From positions 173,574 through 237,573 of the forward strand of contig NZLU01000063.1 in NCBI GenBank assembly GCA_002692725.1: 64,000 bases of DNA, in the 5' to 3' direction. Below the pieces are notes generated by a model that was not told where the DNA came from, searched no databases, and was given only the letters and a program-made list of their open reading frames with translations. This DNA comes from Ponticaulis sp. (lineage in GTDB: Bacteria; Pseudomonadota; Alphaproteobacteria; Caulobacterales; Hyphomonadaceae). The position numbers and the translations under genes were made by a program. This document shows, piece by piece, positions 19,401-27,438 of the stretch (positions are counted from its first letter, which is position 1; each line of letters begins with the position of its first letter).

Positions 19401-19687
19401 GCAAACATGAAGCCCACCAGCGCAAAGGCGAGGGTCGATACGCTGAAATCCATCATGTTTTTCATGGCCACATTGATGGAGTTTTTTGAACGCACCATGC
19501 CGGCTTCAAGCAGCAGGAAACCGACCTGCATCAACATGACCAGAGCGGCCGCCACGATGACCCACACGGCATCCAGCACGCTCTGAAACTCAGCCATGGG
19601 GTCCTGGACGGCGGATGACGTCTGAGCGAGCGCTGGCAAACCAGCAAGCATGCAAAGCACACCCACGCCTGTCACAGCTCGTTTCAT
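16451..19687 (-). CDS. Ammonium transporter/sensor fused to HAMP-like, PAS, GGDEF and EAL domains
   Basis: A 1078-residue fusion. A signal peptide and an Amt channel domain (about residues 30-415) keep the twin pore histidines (H199 in TVVHATGG, H354 in AIGAHAGAG). A HAMP-like linker (about 425-485), a PAS domain (about 500-605), a GGDEF domain with intact GGDEF at 696-700 and an EAL domain with intact EAL at 825-827, DDFGTGYSSL, KIDRSF and AEGVET follow. The RxxD inhibitory site before GGDEF is absent. Both c-di-GMP synthesis and hydrolysis look possible. Start placed at 19687, six bases after GGGGAGA; an upstream in-frame ATG (19711) is less likely. No PII gene (glnK) is adjacent, unlike ordinary amtB loci. 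Probably couples external ammonium to c-di-GMP. Confidence 0.95.
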   Translation of the reverse strand: MKRAVTGVGVLCMLAGLPALAQTSSAVQDPMAEFQSVLDAVWVIVAAALVMLMQVGFLLLEAGMVRSKNSINVAMKNMMDFSVSTLAFALVGFMFAFAASGPLVFGWDVGMIGLRELTSEQLIFFIFQAMFCGTAATIVSGGVAERMRLSSYTIGSLVIGAVIYPVFVHWSWGSALQPNSGAFLGNMGFIDFAGSTVVHATGGWLTLAACLILGARHGRFREDGSPVRFSGHSAVLAATGAILLYIGWIGFNGGSTVAADLSIGSIIAVTLLAGSTGTIVGYVWTMVRDRTVLPEKILCGLIGGLVAVTAGCAVLDTLGAILIGIMGAVAAISLNEFLEKRFRIDDAVGAIGAHAGAGLVGTLALAWLAPAANLPMSRLAQFSIQATGVGINFVWAFGTGLVFFYGLKKCLGMRVALEAEDTGLNESEHDTRIGIGHVEKAMGQLVEGTADLNVRLPADPGDEAERLILTFNALLDNLQSIEKERSEAKDVQRSQEEAERLSALADATFEALCLSVDEVTIDGNAALSRLIGADLADIRGTQLHDWFSHQDLHQIEKLTEAKESDTTDISIRNVDGELIPVEVRGRNIVYREKMTRVLAIVDIRERKKQEERIRFLAQHDTLTGLPNRAVFNERLQQMIERTVNQGVLSAVLLIDLDRFKDVNDLYGHGAGDEVLTTTAERLNAEVSSRDTVARLGGDEFAILQIDITFSNQSADLAMRLLHSLNKPIALSDGNHVNVGASIGIALCPKDGIEDVSLITRADTALYHSKSQGRNRYAMFEPGMDDHVRRRQLLELDLAVALENEQFKLHYQPRLETQSGEIASYEALLRWDHPTRGAVSPGEFIPVAEGSGQIIRIGEWVMKTACTDAANGKSQGRVSVNASPLQFRDQNFVDMVRNALSVSGLKPSRLEIEITENVLIDDDERAIAIFKKLKSLGVKIALDDFGTGYSSLGYLSRFPFDSIKIDRSFVQNLEAEGNAREIIETIIRLGRALNMNIVAEGVETSEAFSTLVQSGCNEIQGYFVGAAEPLGKLLRAPPEKVLQVLSEEACVTALRAMAMDMRREASDDRSDDLEHRQAS

Positions 19688-19712
19688 GAAGCGTCTCCCC
19701 TTACCGTCCAAT

Positions 19713-19728
19713 TACACTGATAAGTGTA
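19713..19728. promoter_or_regulatory. Inverted repeat upstream of the Amt fusion gene
   Basis: TACACT (19713-19718) and AGTGTA (19723-19728) form a perfect 6-bp inverted repeat with four-base spacer, about 25 bases upstream of the Amt start. It could be an operator. The rest of the 269-base gap 19688-19956 shows no gene and no clear sigma-54 site on either strand. Confidence 0.4.
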
Positions 19729-19956
19729 GATGAACACAGTTAAGAAACACGTTCATTTCGCTAGTAAATCCAGTATTTCTGAGTAATTACAGTCCTGCCC
19801 CCTCGTAAAACGTGGCCCTATGCTTCATTTACTTGATCAAAACACCCGGCCAGTTGAGGCGCATTTTCGCGGAATAGGGCCCTACACGGTCTTTGACCGT
19901 TGACAGGCCCGGCCAATCTGGAACTCTCTTTGTCTGATAAAACGGGGAGAGACGAA

Positions 19957-20364
19957 ATGGGCAAAGTCATTGGGCTCGGCGGACTTTTTATGCATTGCGC
20001 CGACACGACCGCCACCAAAGCCTGGTATAAAAAGGTCATCGGAACAGACGGCAATGATTATGGCGGCTGGGATTTTCTGCACGCTGCGGCGGGTGAAAAG
20101 TTTCCGCAGGGCGCGCGAACCATTTTCGCAATGTTCGACAATCCGGAGTATTTCAAGCCCTCTACAGAGCCCTTCATGCTCAATCTGATGGTCGATGACA
20201 TGGAAGGCCTGCTCGCGCGGCTGAAAGAGGAAGGCATTGAAGAATGCCAGCCCGGAGAGACTTATTCCTACGGAAAATTCGCCTGGCTGATGGATCCGGA
20301 TGGCCGCAAGGTTGAACTCTGGCAACCTTTCGAGCCCGAAGAAAACCCCGGCGAAGCGAGCTGA
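19957..20364 (+). CDS. VOC-family (glyoxalase/bleomycin-resistance fold) protein
   Basis: A 135-residue single-chain VOC protein: LGGLFMHCADTTATKAWYKKVIG at the first beta-alpha-beta unit, LNLMVDDMEGLLARLKEEGIEE and GKFAWLMDPDGRKVELWQPFE at the second. Start at ATG 19957 is supported by GGGGAGA seven bases upstream. It heads a three-gene unit with an amidase and a GFA-type protein (four bases to the amidase start, then an overlap). Related genes are often of unknown function; a lyase or dioxygenase role acting with the GFA protein on an aldehyde adduct is possible but unproven. Confidence 0.9.
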   Translation: MGKVIGLGGLFMHCADTTATKAWYKKVIGTDGNDYGGWDFLHAAAGEKFPQGARTIFAMFDNPEYFKPSTEPFMLNLMVDDMEGLLARLKEEGIEECQPGETYSYGKFAWLMDPDGRKVELWQPFEPEENPGEAS

Positions 20365-20368
20365 TCAG

Positions 20369-21799
20369 GTGCAGGACTACACAAACTACGATGCGATGGG
20401 GCTGGCTGAGCTCGTCGCGAAGAAAGAGGTCAGCCCGAAGGAGCTGATGACCGAAGCCTTGTCACGCGCTGAAAAGGCGAAAGCTGAGCTCAATTGCGTT
20501 TCGGCGCTTTTCCCGGACATTGCAGAGCGCCAGATTGAAGCCGGGTTGCCAGACAGTCCACTGTCGGGCGTGCCCTTCATGACGAAAGACCTGGGCACGG
20601 AGATTAAAGGCGCGCCTCTGACGAGCGGCTCACGGCTGTTCAAAGACAATGTTGCGCTTCGCAATTCCACTCTGGTCGAGCGCTATCGCAAGGCCGGAAT
20701 TGTCACCTTCGGTCAGACCACCAGCCCCGAATATGGCCTGACGACCTCCACAGAGAGCGCGCTGTTCGGAAAGACGCGAAACCCGTGGAATCTTGAGCGA
20801 ACATCAGGCGGGTCATCGGGCGGCGCTTCGGCGGCAGTGGCGAGCGGAGTGCTGCCGCTGGCGCAAGCAAGCGATGGTGGCGGCTCCATCCGCATTCCGG
20901 CGGCCTGCACGGGGCTGTTTGGCATGAAACCCTCCCGCGGGCGAATTCCGATGGGCCCTCTGCGCACCGAAGGCTGGGGTGGACTTTCCACTGTGCATGC
21001 CGTGTCGCGCAGTGTCCGCGATAGTGCCGTGCTGATGGACCTCACCCATGGCCGCGAGGTCGGCGCGCGGTATCGCACAGACCGCCCGCAGATGAGCTTT
21101 CTGCAGGCCACGAAGCGCTGTCAGACATTGCGGGTTGGCCTTTGGGTGAATGCCCCGAACGGTACGCGACCTGACCCGGATGCCCATAAAGGCCTCTATG
21201 ACACAGTGCGTCTTCTGCAGGATCTCGGCCATACCGTTGAGGATGCCGACCCTCATCTCGAAGGCGAAGTGCTGGGCAAGGCGCTGGTCACAAACATTGC
21301 GGCGAACATCGCAGTTATGGTCGATACGCGCGCCAGGGCCCTCGGCCGGGAGATCAGGGAGGATGATCTCGAACCCGTCACCCAGTCCATGGCGCGCCTT
21401 GGGCGAACCATGCCGATGGACTCACTTGTCCGCGCCGATCACGCCTTTCAGGAGGCAGCAATCAAATTCGAAGCCTGGATGGATGAAGGGGATTATGATG
21501 TCTGCCTCATGCCGACACTTTCACGTGCGCCCGTCGAGCTGGGTGTGCTCAGCCTCACGCCTGAAGACAGTGACGCCTATACCGAAGCGGTGACGACCTT
21601 CGCCCCGCATTGCGCTGTGTTCAACATGATCGGCGCCCCTGCCATGTCCGTGCCGCTTCACTGGACGAAGGACAACCTTCCGCTTGGTATGATGTTTGGC
21701 GCCCGCCATGGTGAGGAAGCGCTGTTGTTCGGGCTGGCAGGTCAGCTGGAAGAAGCGCGTCCCTGGTTCGATCGAACCGCTCCGGTGTTTTATGAGTAA
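20369..21799 (+). CDS. Amidase signature family enzyme
   Basis: A 476-residue amidase. The Ser-cisSer-Lys triad is visible: lysine in PFMTKDLG, the serine pair in TSGGSSGGASAAVASG and the nucleophile in DGGGSIRIPAACTGLFGMKPSRGRIP. Such enzymes hydrolyse amides such as aryl- or acyl-amides. The start chosen is GTG 20369 (VQDYTNYDAMGLAELV), five bases after the VOC stop; the frame is open further upstream, inside the VOC gene, and ATG 20396 is a further alternative. It overlaps the GFA-type gene by eight bases. Confidence 0.93.
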   Translation: MQDYTNYDAMGLAELVAKKEVSPKELMTEALSRAEKAKAELNCVSALFPDIAERQIEAGLPDSPLSGVPFMTKDLGTEIKGAPLTSGSRLFKDNVALRNSTLVERYRKAGIVTFGQTTSPEYGLTTSTESALFGKTRNPWNLERTSGGSSGGASAAVASGVLPLAQASDGGGSIRIPAACTGLFGMKPSRGRIPMGPLRTEGWGGLSTVHAVSRSVRDSAVLMDLTHGREVGARYRTDRPQMSFLQATKRCQTLRVGLWVNAPNGTRPDPDAHKGLYDTVRLLQDLGHTVEDADPHLEGEVLGKALVTNIAANIAVMVDTRARALGREIREDDLEPVTQSMARLGRTMPMDSLVRADHAFQEAAIKFEAWMDEGDYDVCLMPTLSRAPVELGVLSLTPEDSDAYTEAVTTFAPHCAVFNMIGAPAMSVPLHWTKDNLPLGMMFGARHGEEALLFGLAGQLEEARPWFDRTAPVFYE

Positions 21800-22196
21800 C
21801 GCCCTGACCTGGCATCAGGGCGGCTGCCACTGCAAAGCCGTCCGGTTTAAAGTCGCGCTGCCCTCCCGGATCGAGGTGGAGGACTGTGATTGTTCGGTCT
21901 GCTTTATGAGCCAGAACGCGCATATCATTGTGCCCGCAAGCCGGTTCCGGCTGTTGTCGGGTGAAGACAAGCTGTCGACCTACACCTTCAACACCCATAA
22001 GGCGCAGCATCTATTCTGTTCAGTCTGCGGGATTAAGAGCTTCTATATTCCGCGCTCAAATCCAGATGGATTTGCCGTCACCTGGCGCTGTCTGGATGAT
22101 CCGCATGCGTTTGAGCATGTCGCAATTCACCCTTTTAATGGCGTGAACTGGGAACAGCATGCCGGGTCACTGGCGCATAAGTCCACGGACGATTAA
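21792..22196 (+). CDS. GFA / CENP-V domain protein (glutathione-dependent formaldehyde-activating-like)
   Basis: A 134-residue zinc protein of the GFA family. Zinc-ligand cysteines are in GGCHC, DCDCSVC and FCSVCGIKSFY. Start at ATG 21792 overlaps the amidase end by eight bases, so the genes are translationally coupled. The founding member was linked to S-hydroxymethylglutathione formation, but most homologues are uncharacterised. It closes the VOC-amidase-GFA unit. Confidence 0.92.
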   Translation: MSNALTWHQGGCHCKAVRFKVALPSRIEVEDCDCSVCFMSQNAHIIVPASRFRLLSGEDKLSTYTFNTHKAQHLFCSVCGIKSFYIPRSNPDGFAVTWRCLDDPHAFEHVAIHPFNGVNWEQHAGSLAHKSTDD

Positions 22197-22200
22197 GCCG

Positions 22201-22938
22201 TTAAAGGCCTACCAGATAAAGCGTCGAAATCAGAAAATTGACCAGCCCGTGCGCAATAATGGGGGCCGCCAGCCCACCAGTCCAGATACGAAGTAATCCA
22301 AAGATCATGCCGGCGACGAAGACCGGAATAATCCCATAGATTGTGTATTGTACGTGCAGGATGGCGAAGAACGCGCTGGTGATTAAGAGCGTCCATGTCA
22401 CGCTCCATCCACGTGTGATGAGAATACTGAACAGCACACCCCGAATGAGGAATTCTTCTTCGATGGGCGCTGCTATCGCCCCCCAGAACAGATCACCCGG
22501 CAGGAGCTGCCATGAGACCTCCGTGTCCATCCCTTCAACAACAGTGTCGGGTATCTGGCCATTGTTTGCTGCGGTGAAGAGTATATCGAGCAGATCGGAA
22601 ATAAAAAAATCGGCCGCGACGCCCAGCACGATCAAACCAAATATGGGCAGGGACAGCCTGCCGACACGAAAGACATCATCGAGATAGCCCAGCTTGTGAA
22701 ACACCCAGGCTACCAGCCCGGAATGCCCGAGCAGCGCCATGCTCCACAAAAAGTAAGACATGTTCGTGTCGCCATAGATCCAGGCGTCAAGTCGATCGTC
22801 CGAATACGTTCCGGTCAGCGTCAGCCCCAATGACACGAGGATTTCGATCAGCGCGAACATGATTTCGCTGCCGAACAGGGTGGTCAAAATGGCGGGAAAC
22901 AGAAAGTCGCCAAGCTTCCACTCCCGAAGCGGTGTCAT
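22201..22938 (-). CDS. CPBP-family intramembrane metalloprotease (second of a tandem pair)
   Basis: A 245-residue polytopic membrane protein of the CAAX protease/bacteriocin-processing (CPBP, Abi) family. The catalytic motifs are present in order: EEEFLIRG, FAILHVQYTIYG and HGLVNF. Start at 22938 (MTPLREWKLG) overlaps the stop of the upstream paralogue by four bases; the open frame continues upstream inside that gene but is not coding there. Substrates are unknown. Confidence 0.9.
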   Translation of the reverse strand: MTPLREWKLGDFLFPAILTTLFGSEIMFALIEILVSLGLTLTGTYSDDRLDAWIYGDTNMSYFLWSMALLGHSGLVAWVFHKLGYLDDVFRVGRLSLPIFGLIVLGVAADFFISDLLDILFTAANNGQIPDTVVEGMDTEVSWQLLPGDLFWGAIAAPIEEEFLIRGVLFSILITRGWSVTWTLLITSAFFAILHVQYTIYGIIPVFVAGMIFGLLRIWTGGLAAPIIAHGLVNFLISTLYLVGL

Positions 22939-23684
22939 GATCCGACCGCCAGGGAAATGATGAACACTTTGAGATTGATCACAGCATGCGCAATCATCGG
23001 TAAACCCAGTCCGCCCGACCAGAGCCGGAGCCAGCCAAATCCGCACCCCATCAGGAAGATGAACAACAGACCCATGACATTGTATTGCATGTGAATGAAG
23101 GTAAAGCCGGCTGACGATGCGAACAGTACAAGCAGAGGATGCCATCTCGCCGCCAAGGCGGTGGTCATGAAAGCGCCACGATAAAGATACTCCTCAATCA
23201 CTGGCGCTATGATGATGCCCACGAGGAAAAAACCGAGCAATTGTTGTCGCGGGATCAGGCCGGACTCGCCATCACGATAGGAGGTGGAGGTATCAATGCC
23301 GATGGCCTCCAACAGCGGCGCAAGCAGGCTGTAGGTGAGGTCAGGCAGGAACAATGCCCCGGCAATCGTCATACCGATCGCTCTCTGGTCCAGCCGCCCC
23401 AGACGGAAGATCGCATGCTCCAGCCCGTTTCTGCGAAAATGCCAGAAGCACAGCCAGCCGACGAACACTTCGACAAAGCCAGTTATGGCAAACCGTGCCG
23501 GATGATCGGTGTTGTAGACAAAGCTCCACATCATGCGTGCGGAGTCCGGAAAAATCTCAAACTGGATCGGGATTAGAACGCGGTACAGAAGATTGCTGAA
23601 CAGCCCGAACGCAAAAGTGCTCCAGAAAATCGCTGGCCATAGCATTCTGGCCAGTCGTGTTTGCTCTGCTGAGTTCGGGCTCAT
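22935..23684 (-). CDS. CPBP-family intramembrane metalloprotease (first of a tandem pair)
   Basis: A 249-residue membrane protein with the CPBP motifs EEYLYRGAF, FTFIHMQYNVMG and HAVINLKVF. It shares the overall plan and local sequence (LRLWSGGLGLPMIAHAVIN versus LRIWTGGLAAPIIAHGLVN) with the gene directly downstream, so the two arose by duplication. The four-base overlap indicates one transcript and perhaps a heteromeric complex. CPBP proteases act in prenyl-protein processing, bacteriocin immunity or membrane stress; which applies is not visible. Confidence 0.9.
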   Translation of the reverse strand: MSPNSAEQTRLARMLWPAIFWSTFAFGLFSNLLYRVLIPIQFEIFPDSARMMWSFVYNTDHPARFAITGFVEVFVGWLCFWHFRRNGLEHAIFRLGRLDQRAIGMTIAGALFLPDLTYSLLAPLLEAIGIDTSTSYRDGESGLIPRQQLLGFFLVGIIIAPVIEEYLYRGAFMTTALAARWHPLLVLFASSAGFTFIHMQYNVMGLLFIFLMGCGFGWLRLWSGGLGLPMIAHAVINLKVFIISLAVGS

Positions 23685-23712
23685 ATCAGGTCAGGGGCAA
23701 ACCGACCTTAAG

Positions 23713-25044
23713 TCAGCTGTCTGGCTCATTGGCCAGTGACACCGCCTGATCAACCCATTTTTCGCGCATGACGCGCCCCTGAAAGCGGAGATAGCTGTCG
23801 ATCCAGGCTTCTTCGCCTGCACTCCACGAGGCGATCTGACTGAAATGGAAAATTCCCAATTCATTCAATATGCCTTCGATTTTCGGGCCGATGCCGCCAA
23901 TGAGTTTCAGATCATCTGGCTCACCATTCGGCGCATCGATGGATTTTGGACGAACCTCATCGACCGCCTCAACCGGATCAGGTTCTGGCTCTGGTTCAGG
24001 GAGGGTTTCAACCGGCTCCACAGGGGCCGAGACGGGTGAAGGAACCGGCGAAGGCGCGTTGTGGATTGAGTCGTCAGCTTCGCTGGCCGCATCGAGCGTT
24101 GCGGCTTCGAGATATTTCAGCCGCCCTTCAAGATACCGGTTCCGCCAGCGCAAGCGCGCCATTTCCTGCTCAGACTGGCTGCTGCCCTGATTGGACTCTG
24201 AGAGATTTTTCTTCAGTCGGAGGTTCTCAGCTTCCAGCTCGGCAAGTTTCTCAGACTTGTCTTCAACGACCGGCATCTCCACCGGAGCTGCGGCCGTGAC
24301 CGGGGCTGATCTAGCGTTCTCAAGATGATTAACCCGGGCTTTCAGATAACGGTTCTGCCAGCTCATACTCGCGACCATGGCCGAGTCATCGGTTCTGGTC
24401 GGAATCTGTGTCTCTGCATCCTCGGCAGCGGCAGATTTTAACGCGGTCAGTTCATCATTTGCTGTTTCGAGTTCGGCCTTCAGGGTTTCAACTTCGGCTT
24501 TGGCGGCAGAAAATTCAGCTTCCATTTCTGGGGAAACAGTTTCCGATGTGACGGGCGGCTCAGTCGCCGGTTGTGGCTCAAGCTTGCCTTCCAGGAAACG
24601 GACGCGTGCCGTCAGATAGCTCAGCTTCCAGAGTTCAGCTTCTCGGTCATCTTCTGAGATATGCACGCCCGGCTCGGCGGGCTCAGCGGTCATGACAGGT
24701 TCAGGCGCAATCGCCGGCGCGGCCGAAAGAGAGTCTTTCTCCGCCTCGAGCTGCGCAATCATCGCCTTGTCGGTTTCGGATTCCTTGCGCGCGCTTTCCA
24801 GTCGCTCTTCCATGTTTGCCATGCGTTCCTGGGCCGCAGCCAACGCCATGGCCGTCCGATCCGCTTCGGACAGCTTCTGCCGATCTTCCGCGGTAAGCGT
24901 TGGACCTTCAGAGGAAGATTGTGACGTCACATTGACTGTTTTCGCGCGGGGGATGAAGACACCTCGGATTGCCCAGCCAATGATCAGGCCCAGCACACCC
25001 GCTCCTGCCAGGAATCCCCACATTCCGGTCAGTAATTCAGTCAT
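23713..25044 (-). CDS. Membrane-anchored coiled-coil protein with C-terminal helix-hairpin-helix domain
   Basis: A 443-residue protein: one N-terminal membrane helix (about residues 7-27), a long Ala/Glu-rich coiled coil (about 50-330) with three repeats of the type LxWRNRYLxxRLxxLE, a Pro/Val/Glu-rich linker and a C-terminal helix-hairpin-helix domain (DDLKLIGGIGPKIEGILNELGIFHFSQIASW), the type annotated as flap-endonuclease-like or NADH-quinone-oxidoreductase-E-like. It overlaps the upstream OmpA-like gene by eight bases. A role in envelope organisation or nucleoid tethering is conceivable, but no function is known to me. Confidence 0.8.
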   Translation of the reverse strand: MTELLTGMWGFLAGAGVLGLIIGWAIRGVFIPRAKTVNVTSQSSSEGPTLTAEDRQKLSEADRTAMALAAAQERMANMEERLESARKESETDKAMIAQLEAEKDSLSAAPAIAPEPVMTAEPAEPGVHISEDDREAELWKLSYLTARVRFLEGKLEPQPATEPPVTSETVSPEMEAEFSAAKAEVETLKAELETANDELTALKSAAAEDAETQIPTRTDDSAMVASMSWQNRYLKARVNHLENARSAPVTAAAPVEMPVVEDKSEKLAELEAENLRLKKNLSESNQGSSQSEQEMARLRWRNRYLEGRLKYLEAATLDAASEADDSIHNAPSPVPSPVSAPVEPVETLPEPEPEPDPVEAVDEVRPKSIDAPNGEPDDLKLIGGIGPKIEGILNELGIFHFSQIASWSAGEEAWIDSYLRFQGRVMREKWVDQAVSLANEPDS

Positions 25045-26524
25045 CTTCTAACTCCCTCAAACGCACACTTATCTGGCGATCTGTATCCAGATTTCCAGCC
25101 CACGCCACGCCAGAATTTGTGGTGATAATCTCTGGCAGTTCTAATTGATCTATCGGAACTCCGTGCGCAATGAAATAGCTGGAGAACGCTTGTTGCCGAT
25201 CTGATGTGAGGTTTTGCAGTGCGATTCGTCGCCCTCGTGCATGCGTAGCAGCCTCAATCTCGAAAACCAGATGCGAACATGTTTGAAAAACTGAGAGCAA
25301 ACCATCTAATACCGGGCCTGAGTCCCGAGTGAGTTCGTCACGGGCATATTCAAAATTTATCGGGCTGAGACCGAGCGCCTCGTCCAGGGCGGACTGGCAG
25401 ACGTCTCGCGAGGGCGGGGAATCTGCTGGCAGTTCTTCGAAAGCCGCAAGATCTAACGGCGTCGCCTCGGCGCGCTGAATGATGTCTACACCGCCTCCGC
25501 TGCGGACAAGGTCTTCGCGCAGATAATCCAGTACGCTTGCCGTCGCGTGTCCGTCTATGAGGATCTGGTCGCCCATAAAGATCAGCGCGCCGTCCCGGAA
25601 TTTGAGGAAATTAGGCAAAGCCTCTTCTATCGCATCGACCCAGTCATCCTCTGGCATCAGCCCGACACCGGAATCATTGATGATTTCCCCATCGAATAAC
25701 CGGTCAGCCAATTGCTCGATCCGGGTTCGATCACGCGCATTCGGCATTTGGCCGTTCAGTCTCAGCAAATCACCGGACAGCCTCGCCGACCAGACTGCCG
25801 TGCCGATAATCTCGACATCTGTCGAAAACCCGGACGGGGGCCGCGCCATGCGCAGCGTAATATCCTGCCGGATCGCACTATCACGGACCTCGCCCTTCAG
25901 AACCGCGCGCCGGTTCACGATTGTGAACTCACCATCGGTCAGGCGACGCAATTGCGCGAGCCCCAATTCCAGCATGCCCAGCCAATCCCCCTCGGGAACA
26001 CCGTCGCGATAGGCTAGATCCATAATCGGCGCCATCACCACATCAGGCTGCTCTGCAAACCAGTCCTCGATCCGCAGCCGCGCATCCGGTCCTGGCAGAA
26101 AACCGGACAACTTCAGGCGATCACCAATCTTCTCGGCCCGGAACTCATAACGCCCAACCGGAGGAATAAGGTCAGTCTGATCCACGACACGCGTCACGCC
26201 GCCATGCAGATAACCGCCTCGCCCGGAGGAGAGCGCGACCCGCCTCAGTGCGCGGGATTTCAGCTCTTCTGTTGGGGCGAGACCGACCAGTGTGGCGACC
26301 TGCCCGTCCATTTCGACACGCGCCCAATCGAACTCCGGCGCGCTGAGGGCTGCTTGCGCCCCTTCACCAAATCGGGTTTCGAGCTTGTCAGCGGAGGTCG
26401 GGCCAACATATACCGCGTACCAGCACAAAAAACCGTAGGCCAGTACACCCAATGGGGCGAGCACGAGATCCAGAACGGTTCTCCGATCAAAGGACATCGA
26501 GTCTGCCCTTAAGTCTGTTTTCAC
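25037..26524 (-). CDS. Inner-membrane-anchored protein with BON-like repeats and OmpA-like C-terminal domain
   Basis: A 495-residue protein with one N-terminal membrane segment (about residues 17-38), three or so BON-like repeats (motifs VATLVGLAPTEELKSRALR, RLKLSGFLPGPDARLRIEDW, DLLRLNGQMPNARDRTRIEQ) and a C-terminal OmpA-like domain (INFEYARDELTRDSGPVLDGLL, FEIEAATHARGRR, SDRQQAFSSYFIAHGVP). The OmpA-like domain normally binds peptidoglycan, here with HARGRR in place of the canonical HTD. Two in-frame ATGs (26524 and 26497) are possible starts. It overlaps the coiled-coil protein gene, so the pair probably works together in the periplasm. Confidence 0.8.
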   Translation of the reverse strand: MKTDLRADSMSFDRRTVLDLVLAPLGVLAYGFLCWYAVYVGPTSADKLETRFGEGAQAALSAPEFDWARVEMDGQVATLVGLAPTEELKSRALRRVALSSGRGGYLHGGVTRVVDQTDLIPPVGRYEFRAEKIGDRLKLSGFLPGPDARLRIEDWFAEQPDVVMAPIMDLAYRDGVPEGDWLGMLELGLAQLRRLTDGEFTIVNRRAVLKGEVRDSAIRQDITLRMARPPSGFSTDVEIIGTAVWSARLSGDLLRLNGQMPNARDRTRIEQLADRLFDGEIINDSGVGLMPEDDWVDAIEEALPNFLKFRDGALIFMGDQILIDGHATASVLDYLREDLVRSGGGVDIIQRAEATPLDLAAFEELPADSPPSRDVCQSALDEALGLSPINFEYARDELTRDSGPVLDGLLSVFQTCSHLVFEIEAATHARGRRIALQNLTSDRQQAFSSYFIAHGVPIDQLELPEIITTNSGVAWAGNLDTDRQISVRLRELEDD

Positions 26525-26592
26525 GAATCACGCACATCCCAGCCTCTTACACGTCCCGAGGCTAGGAGATCACGACAAAACCCGGCAAAGAT

Positions 26593-27438
26593 ATGACAAA
26601 GCCCGACAAAATCGCTGGAAATAATCCGACTGAATTGATCACCAGCGCGACAAACCCGCAGATCAAGGCTTTGAAGAGCCTGGAGCGCAAAAAAGGCCGG
26701 CGGGAACACAATGCGTTTCTGGCCGAAGGCGCGCGACTGATCGAAGAAGCACTGGATCATGACTGGCAGGCTCAGCAGATCATCTGCTCACCGAACGGGT
26801 TGGAGCGCGATTATGTGCAGGAGCTTGTGGACCGAGTTGAAGCAGCGGGCGGCCGACGGCTGGTCGTGCATGAGCGTCTGCTGGGCTCGATTGCGCGGAA
26901 AGACAATCCGCAAACCGTGCTGGCGACATTCTCGCCGCGCCATCGCTCGCTAGCAGACATTCCATCAGACGATCTGACCTCCGGCACGCTCCTCGCTCTG
27001 TATCAGGTGCGGGACCCCGGCAATCTCGGCACTATATTGAGAACCAGTGATTTTGCCGGTGTAAAGGGTGTCATCCTGATTGGCGATTGCTGTGACCCTT
27101 ACAGTTTTGAAGGGGTGCGCGCGAGCATGGGCAGCCTGTTTGCCATGCCGTTTTATCTCGCCAGTGAAGACGAGTTCCTGAGCTGGAAGGCCGGTCTGGA
27201 CCGCCCGATGATTGCCGCCAGCATGAATGGCACGACGCCACATCACACAGCGCCTTATGGTGACAAGCCGCTTGTTATCATGGGCAATGAACAAAGCGGA
27301 TTGCCCGATCATGTGGAATCCTCATGCGATGTTCTGGCCCGCATTCCCATGCGCGAGGGAGCGGACTCGCTAAACCTCGCAAATGCCACGGCCTTGATGA
27401 TTTACGCCGCCTGGGGCGCGAGAGGGTATGAGCTATGA
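26593..27438 (+). CDS. SpoU/TrmH-family RNA 2'-O-methyltransferase
   Basis: A 281-residue enzyme with the substrate-binding N-terminal domain (NPQIKALKSLERKKGRREHNAFLAEG) and the knotted SPOUT catalytic domain with its three motifs: DPGNLGTILRTSDFAGV, VIMGNEQSGLPD and IPMREGADSLNLANATALMIY. It methylates ribose in rRNA or tRNA. It overlaps a second RNA methyltransferase by four bases, making an RNA-modification operon. Confidence 0.94.
   Translation: MTKPDKIAGNNPTELITSATNPQIKALKSLERKKGRREHNAFLAEGARLIEEALDHDWQAQQIICSPNGLERDYVQELVDRVEAAGGRRLVVHERLLGSIARKDNPQTVLATFSPRHRSLADIPSDDLTSGTLLALYQVRDPGNLGTILRTSDFAGVKGVILIGDCCDPYSFEGVRASMGSLFAMPFYLASEDEFLSWKAGLDRPMIAASMNGTTPHHTAPYGDKPLVIMGNEQSGLPDHVESSCDVLARIPMREGADSLNLANATALMIYAAWGARGYEL

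Noticed and set aside
19688..19956. Sigma-54/NtrC promoter for the Amt fusion
   Set aside because: No GG-N10-GC element at correct spacing was found on the minus strand.
26204..26512. Plus-strand open frame within the OmpA-like gene
   Set aside because: Shadow of the minus-strand gene; no start signal and no recognisable protein.
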